Positions 27,812 to 36,615 are shown, counted from the first letter of the stretch. The stretch is 64,000 nt of DNA from Gp6-AA40 sp963741135 (GCA_963741135.1 CAVUHC010000004.1:62001-126000); one strand, 5' to 3'. The notes: generated by a model not told the origin, from the letters alone. Numbers and translations: made by a program.

Positions 27812-28407
27812 AGCGCGCGTTCGACGTGCTGTTGTCTGGAACAGGCCTTGTCATCTCGGCCCCGCTGTGGGTCGTGATCGCGACGGCACTAAAGCTCGAA
27901 GACGGCGGCCCGGTGCTGTTTTTCCAGGATCGTGTCGGCCTTGGCGGATCGACGTTCCGCGCGCTGAAGTTCCGCTCCATGGTTCCGGACGCATCAACCC
28001 GTCCCCCGCGCCAGGCTGAAGAAGACGACCCACGCATCACGCGCGTTGGACGGGTGCTTCGCGCGACCGCGATGGACGAACTGCCGCAGTTGGTCAACAT
28101 CTTCCGCGGCGACATGAGCTTTGTCGGACCGAGACCCCTGATGCCGGGCGAGATCGAGCTCCGCGGGGCAGCAGAGCTGGTGCGTCTCGAGACGATTCCC
28201 GGATACGACGCACGCCATTCGGTGCGGCCTGGATTGACCGGCTTGACGCAGGTCTACGCTCCGCGCGATACCCCGCGGACCCGGAAGTTCCGTCTCGACG
28301 CCATCTACGTCCGCAACGCGAGCTTCTGCCTCGACGTCTTCCTTGTCGCGGTGTCGATCTGGATCACCTTCCGCGGCCGGTGGGAAGTCCGGGCGCGAAA
28401 GCTCTAA
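27805..28407 (+). CDS. Undecaprenyl-phosphate sugar phosphotransferase (PglC-type priming enzyme)
   Basis: A 200-aa monotopic bacterial sugar transferase. The single N-terminal re-entrant helix is LKRAFDVLLSGTGLVISAPL. The catalytic region follows: FFQDRVGLGGSTFRALKFRS, TRVGRVLRATAMDELPQLVN and IFRGDMSFVGPRPL. The Asp-Glu pair in AMDELPQL is the expected catalytic dyad. It would load the first sugar-1-phosphate on undecaprenyl phosphate to start each repeat unit. The short form lacks the extra membrane spans of WcaJ. GTG at 27805 and TTG at 27808 are alternative starts. It is the last gene of the continuous glycan operon. Confidence 0.91.
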   Translation: MLKRAFDVLLSGTGLVISAPLWVVIATALKLEDGGPVLFFQDRVGLGGSTFRALKFRSMVPDASTRPPRQAEEDDPRITRVGRVLRATAMDELPQLVNIFRGDMSFVGPRPLMPGEIELRGAAELVRLETIPGYDARHSVRPGLTGLTQVYAPRDTPRTRKFRLDAIYVRNASFCLDVFLVAVSIWITFRGRWEVRARKL

Positions 28408-28414
28408 CGGCCCG

Positions 28415-28420
28415 TATAAT
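28415..28420 (+). promoter_or_regulatory. Candidate -10 element TATAAT
   Basis: A perfect TATAAT lies about 50 bases upstream of the flavoprotein ATG at 28466, in the first real gap after the glycan operon. No good -35 hexamer is found 16-18 bases upstream, so this is a -10-only call. Confidence 0.4.
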
Positions 28421-28465
28421 GAACCCGCCCGCAGCGGCGAGGGCTGCCTGCGGACACAAGCTGAC

Positions 28466-29629
28466 ATGCTCGACGTAGCGGTCATCGGAGGCGGTCCCGG
28501 CGGACTGCACGCCGCGTTCCTCCTCGCCAGAGCCGGCTTCGCGGTGACTCTTTTCGAGGAACACGACGAGGTCGGACAGCCGGTGCACTGCACGGGCGTG
28601 CTCGCCGACGACGCGTTCGGTGAGTTCGAGCTGACGCGTGCGTCGGTGCTCAACACGCTGTCCACCGCGAGATTCTTTTCGCCGTCCGGCTTCGAGATCT
28701 CCTACACAACCCCCGCGATCGAGGCCCACGTCGTCGACCGCCGCATGCTCGATCAGACGATCGCGCAGCGCGCCATCCTCGCTGGTGTCGAGATGCGTCC
28801 AGGCTGCCGCGTGCGCAATCTCGAGCCGTCGCCTGGTGGCATGCGTCTCGACATCGAGGGTGACAAGCCGGTTCATGCCCGGGCCGTTGTGCTGGCGTGC
28901 GGCGCCAGCTACGGGCTCCAGCGCCGCTTCGGCCTCGGCATGCCGCCCGTGTCGCTCAACTCCGCGCAGCTCGAACTCCCGGCGTCGCGCAGCGGTGACG
29001 TGGAGGTCTATTTCGGCGGTGACGTCGCGCCTGGTGGCTTCGCGTGGACCGTCCCGGTCACCAGGTCGGGAGGACCCTTTGTGCGGGTCGGCCTGATGTG
29101 CGAAGGCGACGCGTCGATGTTCTTCCATCAATTCGTCAGCCGCGTCGGCGCGTCGTGGGGGATCGCGCCGGAGTCCATCTCCGAGCCTCGCCGACGGTTC
29201 CTGCCGTTGTCGACGCTGCCGCGGACATTTGCGTCGCGGCTGCTCGTGGTGGGCGACGCGGCGGGACTCGTGAAGCCAACGACCGGGGGGGGCATTTACT
29301 ACAGCCTCGTCAGCGCGACGCTCGCAGCGGAGACGTTGATCCCCGCGTTGCGCCGCGACCAGCTCGACGCCGACACGCTGTCCGCGTATCAGCAGCGGTG
29401 GCGCGAGCGGCTCGGGCCCGAGTTCCAGGCGCAGCTCGCGCTCCGGATGCTGGCCCAGCGCCTGACCGATCCGGAAATCGATTCACTGTTCGATCTCGCC
29501 CGCACCAACGGCGTGATGCCGCTGGTCCGACGAACCGCGAAATTCAACCAGCATCGACATCTCATCGCGGAGCTGTTCCGCCATGCTCCTGCGCGTCGGC
29601 TGCTGTTCCGCCGCCTCGTCGCCGTATGA
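28466..29629 (+). CDS. Geranylgeranyl reductase-like FAD-dependent oxidoreductase
   Basis: A 387-aa protein. The N-terminal FAD loop is VAVIGGGPGGLHAAFLLARA, followed by VGQPVHCTGVLADDAF, a segment shared with geranylgeranyl reductases. The second FAD motif is LLVVGDAAGLVKPTTGGGIY. These enzymes saturate double bonds in polyprenyl chains or act as group-A flavin monooxygenases. The substrate here is not known; a quinone side chain or carrier lipid is possible. It has its own candidate promoter and is followed by a terminator, so it is probably an independent unit. Confidence 0.8.
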   Translation: MLDVAVIGGGPGGLHAAFLLARAGFAVTLFEEHDEVGQPVHCTGVLADDAFGEFELTRASVLNTLSTARFFSPSGFEISYTTPAIEAHVVDRRMLDQTIAQRAILAGVEMRPGCRVRNLEPSPGGMRLDIEGDKPVHARAVVLACGASYGLQRRFGLGMPPVSLNSAQLELPASRSGDVEVYFGGDVAPGGFAWTVPVTRSGGPFVRVGLMCEGDASMFFHQFVSRVGASWGIAPESISEPRRRFLPLSTLPRTFASRLLVVGDAAGLVKPTTGGGIYYSLVSATLAAETLIPALRRDQLDADTLSAYQQRWRERLGPEFQAQLALRMLAQRLTDPEIDSLFDLARTNGVMPLVRRTAKFNQHRHLIAELFRHAPARRLLFRRLVAV

Positions 29630-29699
29630 CACAGGTGTCCAACGACGCCCGTCTCGAGGTTTCCGTGGCGTTGTAGGCTTTTCGCTGCGCGGCGATCTG

Positions 29700-29733
29700 A
29701 AAAAGGGCTCCGGCAAATCCCGGAGCCCTTTTT
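29700..29733 (+). terminator. Rho-independent terminator
   Basis: A perfect 9-bp stem GGGCTCCGG (29705-29713) pairs with CCGGAGCCC (29720-29728) around a 6-base loop. TTTTT follows and AAAAA precedes it, so it could work in both directions. It closes the flavoprotein transcript. Confidence 0.9.
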
Positions 29734-29794
29734 GTGTACCGTGAAACCGCGACTGTTCCTTGCCAGGACACGATCGCGTGAGCTTGCGATAATC

Positions 29795-30565
29795 ATGACT
29801 ATCCCGATGGCATTCCTATCTCGCGCATTCAACGGCTGTGGGCGCCTGCTGGAAAGTGCCTCCCGCTTCTGCCTGTACACGAGCGCCGCTCTTATGCCGC
29901 TGGCGCAGATGCGCGAAGGGGTCAGCCCAGCCTGGAACGATTTCGTTGCTGACGAACGCGAGATCGGCGGCGGATTGGCGTGGTGGGAGAGCAGGGTGGC
30001 GGATGAGTACGTGAAGTTGGGCGATCGGATCCTGGTGATCGGCTGCGGCAGCGGACGGGACGTCGTTGCCTTTCTCGAGCGCGGATGTGTCGTAACCGGG
30101 ATTGATCCCGCCGAAGGTGCACTCAGTCGTGCACGGGCCTATCTGAAAAAACATGGAGGAGAGGCCACCCTCGAATGCGGGTTTTTCGAGGATTGGAACC
30201 GCGAGCAGGTGTTCGACGTTGTCTGGTTTTCGTGGTTTGTGTACGGGTATGTGCCGGATTCGAAGCGCCGTATCCAGATGTTGAAACAGGCCTCACGGAA
30301 TGTCTCCCCCGACGGTTGCGTGGTCGTCAGTTATCCGACGAATCCGCCACGCAGTCGTGCGGCTGCGTTGGCTCGGTTCGCGCAACGGTTGTGGAGAAGC
30401 GACTGGACGCTCGAGGAAGGCGACGTCATCGGACGGGCCGCGGGCACCGGTCTGCTCACCTATGAACACCGGTTTACAAGAGCGCAGATCGAACAGGAAA
30501 CTCGCGCCGCCGGTTTCCGTCCGGTGCTATTCGCCGACCCGATCGTCGTCCTCAGGCACGCCTGA
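29795..30565 (+). CDS. Class I SAM-dependent methyltransferase
   Basis: A 256-aa protein. Motif I is RILVIGCGSGRDVVAFLERG, followed by CVVTGIDPAEGALSRAR. VFDVVWFSWFVYGYVPDSKR and a NVSPDGCVVVSYP strand complete the fold. An N-terminal hydrophobic segment of about 60 residues precedes the domain. The frame is open back to 29732, but the terminator lies just upstream, so the ATG at 29795 (or 29807) is used. The 3' end overlaps the end of the convergent nucleotidyltransferase gene by 14 bases. Substrate unknown. Confidence 0.75.
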   Translation: MTIPMAFLSRAFNGCGRLLESASRFCLYTSAALMPLAQMREGVSPAWNDFVADEREIGGGLAWWESRVADEYVKLGDRILVIGCGSGRDVVAFLERGCVVTGIDPAEGALSRARAYLKKHGGEATLECGFFEDWNREQVFDVVWFSWFVYGYVPDSKRRIQMLKQASRNVSPDGCVVVSYPTNPPRSRAAALARFAQRLWRSDWTLEEGDVIGRAAGTGLLTYEHRFTRAQIEQETRAAGFRPVLFADPIVVLRHA

Positions 30566-31649
30566 ACCATTTTGGCGCACCGCGCGCGATCCGCGCGACG
30601 TACGCCAGCGGAAGGAGCACCGGCGGCCAGCGAGGGTGCCGGGCGCGCATGTAGACGGTCGATGGAAAGAGATGGTCTCCAATCAGATGAAGACGATCGA
30701 GCCAGGGGAGCGTCCTCAGATCGGTGCCGAGCGCTGTTATCGGGCGAACACCTCCCAGGAAGCTCGACGATGGTTCCGCCTTCGAGCTGGCACGGGCGTT
30801 CTCTAAGCGCGCCGCTACTTCCGCCGCGCCGGGCGTTCCAAACAGATCGCTCGCAAGGTGAAGACCCCGACCACAGATCGCCCGCATGCCAGTGCGCTCT
30901 GCCAGTGCAATGAAGCGTTCTCGGTCATCCGTGGACACGCGTTCCATCAGGAGATGGATGTCCCACAACCAGAGAAGATCGATCGCGTCGGCGTGATGCG
31001 CAACGCGATGCAGGCAGGCGACGAAGAGCGCGTCCACATACCCCGGCGTGCGTACGTCAGCGCCAAGCGCCGCAATACCAACGGCGCGGGATTCGAGCTC
31101 ATCGAACGTCAGCGCGTCCGCGAACAGGCGTGGGTTGGCAATCTTCCAGTGAAGGTCGAGGTGATAGAGCACGGTGGCGGGCCCGCGCTTCACGTAATGC
31201 CGCTGCGGTTCGGACAGCTCTGAATCGCGCTCGGGTGGCCGCTCCCAGCCACGCGCCGCGAGCACCCTCTCAGCGTCGCCGAGCGTGTCGCGCCTGATCA
31301 AGACATCGACATCAAGACGCGGCCGGAGGTGCGGTTCCGGGTAAACCGTGTACGCAAGCCCGGTCCCTTTGAGTAGAAGGACGGCCACGTTGCTGCCAAC
31401 GAGCGAGTCGAGCAGCTCGCGCAAGGCCTCCTCGTGCCACCCGTTCAGTGCCGCTGCGACCGTGAGATCCCGGGCAAGCGACACGCCTTCATGCGTCCGG
31501 CGCTCCTCCTCTGACAGGCGGGTTGCCAGCAGCAGGTGCACTCGGTGCCGCCGCGCGGCGCGGGCAAGTCCTGGCGTGAGCAGCGCCGCGCCACCTGCGA
31601 TTCGCGAGCACAGGCCCCGTTCCTCCGCGGTCACGGCCTCATTATCCAC
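30552..31649 (-). CDS. Nucleotidyltransferase family protein (NTP_transf_5-like)
   Basis: A 365-aa protein. The central segment VAVLLLKGTGLAYTVYPEP then LRPRLDVDVLIRRDTLGDAE shows the LLKG and DxDxL pattern of the NTP_transf_5 group of the polymerase-beta nucleotidyltransferase fold, where the Asp pair binds metal. The rest is helical (LFVACLHRVAHHADAIDLLW). The open frame extends to 31775, but that part overlaps the leader block shared by the two downstream paralogues. I therefore start at the GTG complement at 31647-31649. From memory, members often accompany HprK-like/PqqD peptide systems, and such a system lies 4 kb away. Confidence 0.77.
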   Translation of the reverse strand: MDNEAVTAEERGLCSRIAGGAALLTPGLARAARRHRVHLLLATRLSEEERRTHEGVSLARDLTVAAALNGWHEEALRELLDSLVGSNVAVLLLKGTGLAYTVYPEPHLRPRLDVDVLIRRDTLGDAERVLAARGWERPPERDSELSEPQRHYVKRGPATVLYHLDLHWKIANPRLFADALTFDELESRAVGIAALGADVRTPGYVDALFVACLHRVAHHADAIDLLWLWDIHLLMERVSTDDRERFIALAERTGMRAICGRGLHLASDLFGTPGAAEVAARLENARASSKAEPSSSFLGGVRPITALGTDLRTLPWLDRLHLIGDHLFPSTVYMRARHPRWPPVLLPLAYVARIARGAPKWFRRA

Positions 31650-31697
31650 GGCCCATCCCGAATGAAGGTGTCCCACCAGAACGAATCTGTCTCGATC

Positions 31698-31809
31698 GTG
31701 TTCTCTGGTGGAACATGCAGCGGTGCAAGAGCGTGCAGAAGCAGGCTGTTTGTCGCAATTCGAGCAGGCCTCCACATTGCTCTAGGACTCATGCGTCCCC
31801 GAAGGAGTT
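31698..31809 (+). promoter_or_regulatory. Conserved leader block, copy 1
   Basis: About 112 bases upstream of the first paralogue are nearly identical to 33643-33757 upstream of the second (shared runs such as gagcgtgcagaagcaggctg and gcaggcctccacattgctct). Similarity stops abruptly at the 5' edge. The block ends with AAGGAG, a ribosome-binding site. It probably carries the promoter and the 5' UTR, but no clear sigma-70 hexamer pair was found. Confidence 0.6.
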
Positions 31810-33543
31810 GTGTTGAAGAAGACATTGGCGAAGATTGCGGTCGCGGCGGCGGTCCTGGTGGCCGTTGCTGCCATCACGACGATAGACGGGCAGGCCCAGA
31901 GCCGGACGACGCGTCGTGGTGGACCGCGGGATTGGTCCACCGGCCGCCTGATCGGGTCGAGCATCGGTCCCGACATGGGTGCCAGGCTCGATCGCGACTG
32001 GCGCACGTACTCGAAGCAGGTTCGTCTCGAGCACGCGCGAGCGCTGCGGGACGCGCAGAATCAGCCTCTCCTCGACTGGTTCAATCAGGTCAAGCAGGTC
32101 TTCGGGCCCAAGAAGCCTCAAGAGTACGCCTCGCATCTGGATTGGAATCTCAGGACCGGTGGTTACGGCAACGTCGTTGGTGCGCCAGCCAAATACAGCT
32201 TCGACATTACGGCGGCCAATTGCAGCGACGTGATCTACTTCACTGTCGATCAGAACGGCGCGGCCGCGACACCGAATGTCATCGCGATCACGAACCCCTA
32301 CGCTGGTTGCCCTGGCAACGCGGCGGGTGCAACGCCGACCGTCAAGTGGGGCATTCGCATGACGAACGGCACCGCGACGTCCGCGGTCCCCAGCCTGGAC
32401 GGTACCGTCCTCTACGTGCTCGAGAACCGGGCCGCTGGCGTTCGCCTGCACGCGATCAACGTCAATAACATTACGACGAATCCCGGCACGTACAACTTCA
32501 GTACCCAGGTATGGTCGAACGCGCACGTGCTTTCGGCGTCGCCCATCGGCACCGGGACGAGCGAACAACTCTTTCAGATCACCTTCGCGGGTGTCGTGAA
32601 CAACGTGGCCTCGCCGTATCTCGACTACAGCGGCAATCAAATCTTCTTTGGAGATTCGGTGGGACGGATTCAGCACGTCATCAACACGCATCTTGCGACC
32701 GCGTCGAGAGACACGACGAATTTTACGGACACGTGCGGGACGTCGCAGCTGCAGTCCCCGGTGTTCTACAACGATCAGGTGATTGTCACCAGCTACAACG
32801 GCTATCTCTATCGGATGAACACCACGTCCGGGTCGCCGTACAACTGCCTCAGGGCGGCGCGGAGCGGATCTGGGTCCGGCGTCGCCGGCGCGCTCTCAGC
32901 GCCGATCATCGACGTCACCAACGACCAGATCATCGTCAGCACGAACAACGCCGCAGGGTCCACGACGGCGGCAATTGATGCATTCGATCTCATGTTTTCC
33001 TGGGGTGATTCGGAGACCTCGAGCCAGGCGCTGGGACCGGAGACGACGACAGCGCCGACCGGCGGCACGTTCGATGACGCGTTCTGGTCGACGGGCAGCG
33101 GCAATTTCTATGCGGTCGCGGCGAACGCCAGCAGCAGCAACACCTATCTGGTTCGTCTCCCGTACAACGGCTCCTTCGGCGCCCCATCAGGCTACGCCCA
33201 GTTGCATCGCAGCGGCGGCGGCGCGGTCGTGGACGCCAGCCCCGTCACTGAGTTCCTCACGGCCAGCTCGCTGGCGAACAAGGATTTCGTGTTCGTCGGC
33301 GGCGGCGGAGGGACCTACCTGTTCATGAACCGCATCGGGGCAGGCTTCGGCGGAACCAACAACTCCCCGTCGAGTATGGCCAATTGGTTCGCGGCGCCGG
33401 GCGGCGTGATTTCCCAGATCATCATCGACACGAGAACGACGGCGATCACCGGCTCGACGGCGACCGCCAACATCTATTACGGCACGATGGGCGTGCCCTC
33501 GACGGTGCAGAGCACGATCGTTCAGCTCGCGCAGCAGTTCTAA
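31810..33543 (+). CDS. Secreted beta-propeller-like protein, paralogue 1
   Basis: A 577-aa exported protein. The signal peptide is LKKTLAKIAVAAAVLVAVAA, cleaved near DGQAQS. A basic, charged stretch follows (RTTRRGGPRDW, DRDWRTYSKQVRLEHARAL). The remainder is rich in Gly, Ser, Thr and Asn with repeated strand-like segments (SAVPSLDGTVLYVLENR, QSPVFYNDQVIVTSYNGYLY, APIIDVTNDQIIVSTN). These recall PQQ/WD-type propeller blades, although no catalytic motif is visible. It is likely a surface or periplasmic binding protein. The AAGGAG site at 31802 fits TTG 31813 (5-base spacing) better than GTG 31810; both are in frame. It is the same length as its tandem copy. Confidence 0.78.
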   Translation: MLKKTLAKIAVAAAVLVAVAAITTIDGQAQSRTTRRGGPRDWSTGRLIGSSIGPDMGARLDRDWRTYSKQVRLEHARALRDAQNQPLLDWFNQVKQVFGPKKPQEYASHLDWNLRTGGYGNVVGAPAKYSFDITAANCSDVIYFTVDQNGAAATPNVIAITNPYAGCPGNAAGATPTVKWGIRMTNGTATSAVPSLDGTVLYVLENRAAGVRLHAINVNNITTNPGTYNFSTQVWSNAHVLSASPIGTGTSEQLFQITFAGVVNNVASPYLDYSGNQIFFGDSVGRIQHVINTHLATASRDTTNFTDTCGTSQLQSPVFYNDQVIVTSYNGYLYRMNTTSGSPYNCLRAARSGSGSGVAGALSAPIIDVTNDQIIVSTNNAAGSTTAAIDAFDLMFSWGDSETSSQALGPETTTAPTGGTFDDAFWSTGSGNFYAVAANASSSNTYLVRLPYNGSFGAPSGYAQLHRSGGGAVVDASPVTEFLTASSLANKDFVFVGGGGGTYLFMNRIGAGFGGTNNSPSSMANWFAAPGGVISQIIIDTRTTAITGSTATANIYYGTMGVPSTVQSTIVQLAQQF

Positions 33544-33642
33544 GCGGTTTATCGTCAACGCAGGCTTCCCGCTACTCGCATGCCGCCATCCGTCTGCGGT
33601 CAGGCCTTGTCCATGCTTCATCCTTGACGAATGTGCTCCTGC

Positions 33643-33757
33643 GTGTTCGCTGGTGGAACATGCAGAGGGCGCAAGAGCGTGCAGAAGCAGGCTGTTTGTC
33701 GCATTCCGAAGCAGGCCTCCACATTGCTCTAGAACTCATGCGTCCCCAAATGGAGTT
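33643..33757 (+). promoter_or_regulatory. Conserved leader block, copy 2
   Basis: Near-identical copy of the block at 31698-31809, with scattered substitutions and a few small insertions. The 99 bases before it (33544-33642) match nothing in copy 1, so the duplicated unit appears to include leader plus gene. The ribosome-binding site is TGGAG, weaker than in copy 1. Confidence 0.6.
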
Positions 33758-35491
33758 GTGTTGAAGAAGACATTGGCGAAGGTCACAATCGCGGCGGTCG
33801 TCCTGGTGGCCGTTGCTGCCATTACGACAGTTGACGGGCAGGCCCAGAGCCGCACGTCGCGTCGTGGCGGACCGCGCGATTGGTCATCCAGTCGCCTGAT
33901 CGCGTCGAGCCTCGGTCCCGACATGGGTGCCAAGATCGATCGCGACTGGCGCACGTACTCGAAGCACGTCCGTCTCGAGCACGCGCGGGCGTTGCGGGAC
34001 GCGCAGAATCAGCCTCTGCTCGACTGGTTCAATCTCGTGAAGGAAGTCTTCGGGCCGAAGAAGCCTCAGGATTCCGCCTCGCACCTCGATTGGAATCTGA
34101 GAACCGGCGGCTACGGCAACGTCGTCGGTGCGCCGGCCAAGTACAACTTCGACATTACGACGGCCAACTGCACCGACGTGATCTACTTCACCGTCGATCA
34201 GAACGGCGCGGCCGCGACACCGAATGTCATCGCGATCACGAACCCGTACGCGGGTTGCCCAGGCAACGCGGCCGGCGCGACGCCGACGGTCAAGTGGGGC
34301 ATTCGCATGACCAATGGCACCGCGACGTCCGCGGTCCCCAGCCTGGACGGTACCGTCCTCTACGTGCTCGAGAACCGGGCCGCTGGCGTTCGCCTCCACG
34401 CGATCAACGTCAACAACATTACGACGAATCCCGGCACGTACAACTTCAGCACGCAGGTATGGTCGAACGCGCACGTGCTCTCGACGTCGCCCATCGGCAC
34501 CGCGACGAGCGAACAACTCTTCGAGATCACGTTCGCGGGTGTCGTGAACAACGTGGCCTCTCCGTATCTCGACTACAGCGGCAATCAGATCTTCTTTGGA
34601 GATTCGACGGGGCGAATTCGTCACGTCATCAACACGCATCTCGCGACCGCGTCGATTGATTCGACGAACTTCACGAATGCGTGCGGGACCTCGCAGCTGC
34701 AGTCCCCGGTGTTCTACAGCAATCAGGTGATCGTCACGAGTTACAACGGCTACCTCTATCGTTTGAATACTTCCGGGGCGTCACCGTACACCTGCATCAG
34801 GTCGGCGCCGGGAGGAACGGGATCCGGCGTCGCGGGAGCACTCTCACCGCCGATCATCGACGTCACAAACGACCGAATCATCGTGAGCACCAACGACGCC
34901 GCCGGGTTTGGCGTGGCCGGCATCGGCACATTCGATGTGCTGTTTGCCTCGGGTGCGACGACGACCTCGTCGCAGATGCTGGGACCGGGCACGACGACGG
35001 CGCCGATCGGGGGCACGTTCGACGACGCCTTCTGGTCGACGGACAGTGGAAATTTCTACTCGGTCGGGGCGAGCTCGGGCAGCAACAATACCTATCTGGT
35101 TCGTTTCCCGTACAACGGCTCGTTCGGCGCCGCATCGGGTTACGCCCAGTTGCATCGCAGCGGCGGCGGCGCTGTCGTCGCCGCCAGCCCGGTCACCGAG
35201 TTCCTGACGGCCAGCTCGCTGGCGAACAAGGATTTCGTATTCGTCGGCGGCGGCGGCGGCACCTATCTGTTCATGAACCGCATCGGCGCGGGCTTTGCCG
35301 GAAGCGACGCGGCTCCGGTGAACATGGCCAATTGGTTCGCAGCACCGGCCGGTGTGATTTCCCAGATCATCATCGACACGAAAACGGCAGCGATGACCGG
35401 TGGGACGGCGACCGCCAACATCTATTACGGCACGATGGGCGTGCCCTCGACGGTGCAGAGCACGATCGTTCAGCTCGCGCAGCAGTTCTAG
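33758..35491 (+). CDS. Secreted beta-propeller-like protein, paralogue 2
   Basis: A 577-aa tandem duplicate of the gene at 31810-33543, with very high identity along the whole length and the same signal peptide pattern. Differences cluster in the region from about residue 340 to 440 (GASPYTCIRSAPGGTGSG against SGSPYNCLRAARSGSGSG) and near residue 530, which may be exposed loops. The same GTG/TTG start ambiguity applies (33758 or 33761). The final third contains FVFVGGGGGTYLFMNRIGAG, identical in both. Function is unknown; context beside a peptide-modification cassette and a surface-polysaccharide region suggests a cell-surface role. Confidence 0.78.
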   Translation: MLKKTLAKVTIAAVVLVAVAAITTVDGQAQSRTSRRGGPRDWSSSRLIASSLGPDMGAKIDRDWRTYSKHVRLEHARALRDAQNQPLLDWFNLVKEVFGPKKPQDSASHLDWNLRTGGYGNVVGAPAKYNFDITTANCTDVIYFTVDQNGAAATPNVIAITNPYAGCPGNAAGATPTVKWGIRMTNGTATSAVPSLDGTVLYVLENRAAGVRLHAINVNNITTNPGTYNFSTQVWSNAHVLSTSPIGTATSEQLFEITFAGVVNNVASPYLDYSGNQIFFGDSTGRIRHVINTHLATASIDSTNFTNACGTSQLQSPVFYSNQVIVTSYNGYLYRLNTSGASPYTCIRSAPGGTGSGVAGALSPPIIDVTNDRIIVSTNDAAGFGVAGIGTFDVLFASGATTTSSQMLGPGTTTAPIGGTFDDAFWSTDSGNFYSVGASSGSNNTYLVRFPYNGSFGAASGYAQLHRSGGGAVVAASPVTEFLTASSLANKDFVFVGGGGGTYLFMNRIGAGFAGSDAAPVNMANWFAAPAGVISQIIIDTKTAAMTGGTATANIYYGTMGVPSTVQSTIVQLAQQF

Positions 35492-35502
35492 ATGATGTAG
35501 CG

Positions 35503-35531
35503 TTGCGTGGCTCACCTGCGTAACGTATAGT
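35503..35531 (+). promoter_or_regulatory. Candidate sigma-70 promoter for the peptide cassette
   Basis: TTGCGT at 35503-35508 and TATAGT at 35526-35531 are 17 bases apart. The expected start of transcription is only a few bases from the ATG at 35540, so the message would be almost leaderless. No other promoter-like pair is seen up to the end of the cassette. Confidence 0.5.
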
Positions 35532-35539
35532 CCAACCGA

Positions 35540-36337
35540 ATGCAAAGCAACCACGGTGTCATCGTCGACGTAGGTGGCGTCGCGGTTGTTCTGCATACGA
35601 CCGACGGGACGCTCGTGGATGTCCTGGAACGTCGCTTCCGCCGGTTTCTGAATCCCTCCGCTGAACCGGTATTCCAGTTCGACATCACCGTGGTCCCGTA
35701 CGGGACATTCGATGGCGACGCCGATCTCAAGGTTCACGTCCGGAGCAGCCGGTGGATCATGCAGCGCGGCGACTTCCACGCCGAGTGGGATGTCGCGGAA
35801 CGGCGAGGCCGCATCTGGCAGACGCTGAACCCCTACGCCATCGACTCAATCCTGCGCATCGTCCACACGCTCGTTCTGTCGACTGAAGGCGGATTTCTCC
35901 TGCATGCGTCCAGCGCGGTTCGCGATGGTCGCGCCTACCTCTTCACCGGGCCATCTGGCGCCGGAAAGTCGACGATCGTCGGGCTCGCTCCGGACGATGT
36001 GACGGTGCTGACAGATGAGATCTCGTACTTGCGGCGTACCCCCGAGGGGTATGTCGCGTTCGGCACGCCGTTCGCCGGCGAGTTGAGCGATCTGGGCGAG
36101 CCGGTGAGCGCGCCCGTCGCCGCGCTGTTTCAGCTTGGACGCGGCGACGATAACCGACATGATCGACTCGACACGGCTCACACCGTCCAGACGCTGATGC
36201 GAAACATCCTGTTCTTTGCCGAGGATCGCACGCTCGTCAATCATGTCCTTGATACGGCGTGCGATTTTGCCTCGCGCGTTCCGGCGTACACGCTTCGCTT
36301 CGCGCCCGATCAGCGCGTCTGGAGCACCATCGAATGA
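35540..36337 (+). CDS. HprK-like serine kinase family protein
   Basis: A 265-aa protein. A variable N-terminal domain (about 1-110) is followed by the P-loop kinase part: GFLLHASSAVRDGRAYLFTG then Walker A GPSGAGKST (137-145), and VTVLTDEISYLRR with the acidic Walker-B-like position. This is the HPr-kinase-related fold seen in RiPP and exopolysaccharide contexts and not the true HPr kinase, because the HPr-binding signature loop is not recognisable. It could phosphorylate a peptide or a partner. It is the first gene of the cassette and ends in an ATGA overlap with the PqqD-like gene. Confidence 0.8.
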   Translation: MQSNHGVIVDVGGVAVVLHTTDGTLVDVLERRFRRFLNPSAEPVFQFDITVVPYGTFDGDADLKVHVRSSRWIMQRGDFHAEWDVAERRGRIWQTLNPYAIDSILRIVHTLVLSTEGGFLLHASSAVRDGRAYLFTGPSGAGKSTIVGLAPDDVTVLTDEISYLRRTPEGYVAFGTPFAGELSDLGEPVSAPVAALFQLGRGDDNRHDRLDTAHTVQTLMRNILFFAEDRTLVNHVLDTACDFASRVPAYTLRFAPDQRVWSTIE

Positions 36338-36615
36338 GTGTCTTTGTCGTGCGTGGCGCCAAGATTGCGGCGCGGAAGGTCGGCGCGGAGATGGTGATTC
36401 TGTCCGCCGAGGACTCGAACCTCTTCGTCTTGAACGAAGTTGGCACGACGATTTGGGAGGCGGCCGACGGGCGCACGTCCATCCAGGGCATCGCCGATGC
36501 CATGTGTCTCGAGTACGACGTCGATCCCGATACGGCGCTGCGAGACGTCGAGGAATTTGTCCAGGCGCTTGCCGCGGCCGGCGTCCTGTCGACACACGAT
36601 CAGGCCGTCGCATGA
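36334..36615 (+). CDS. PqqD-like peptide chaperone (RiPP recognition element)
   Basis: A 93-aa PqqD-family protein. Typical elements are the strand pair AEMVILSAEDSNLFVLNEVG, the helix TTIWEAADGRTSIQGIADAM and DPDTALRDVEEFVQALAAAG, a winged-helix arrangement. PqqD domains bind the leader of a ribosomal precursor peptide and present it to a radical SAM enzyme. The gene lies directly between the kinase and the radical SAM genes with four-base overlaps on both sides (ATGA), so the three proteins are made together. Confidence 0.87.
   Translation: MSVFVVRGAKIAARKVGAEMVILSAEDSNLFVLNEVGTTIWEAADGRTSIQGIADAMCLEYDVDPDTALRDVEEFVQALAAAGVLSTHDQAVA

Noticed and set aside
31810..35491. PQQ-dependent dehydrogenase for the paralogue pair
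   Set aside because: Strand repeats resemble propeller blades, but no PQQ-binding Trp/Asp motif or haem site was seen, so only propeller-like is stated.
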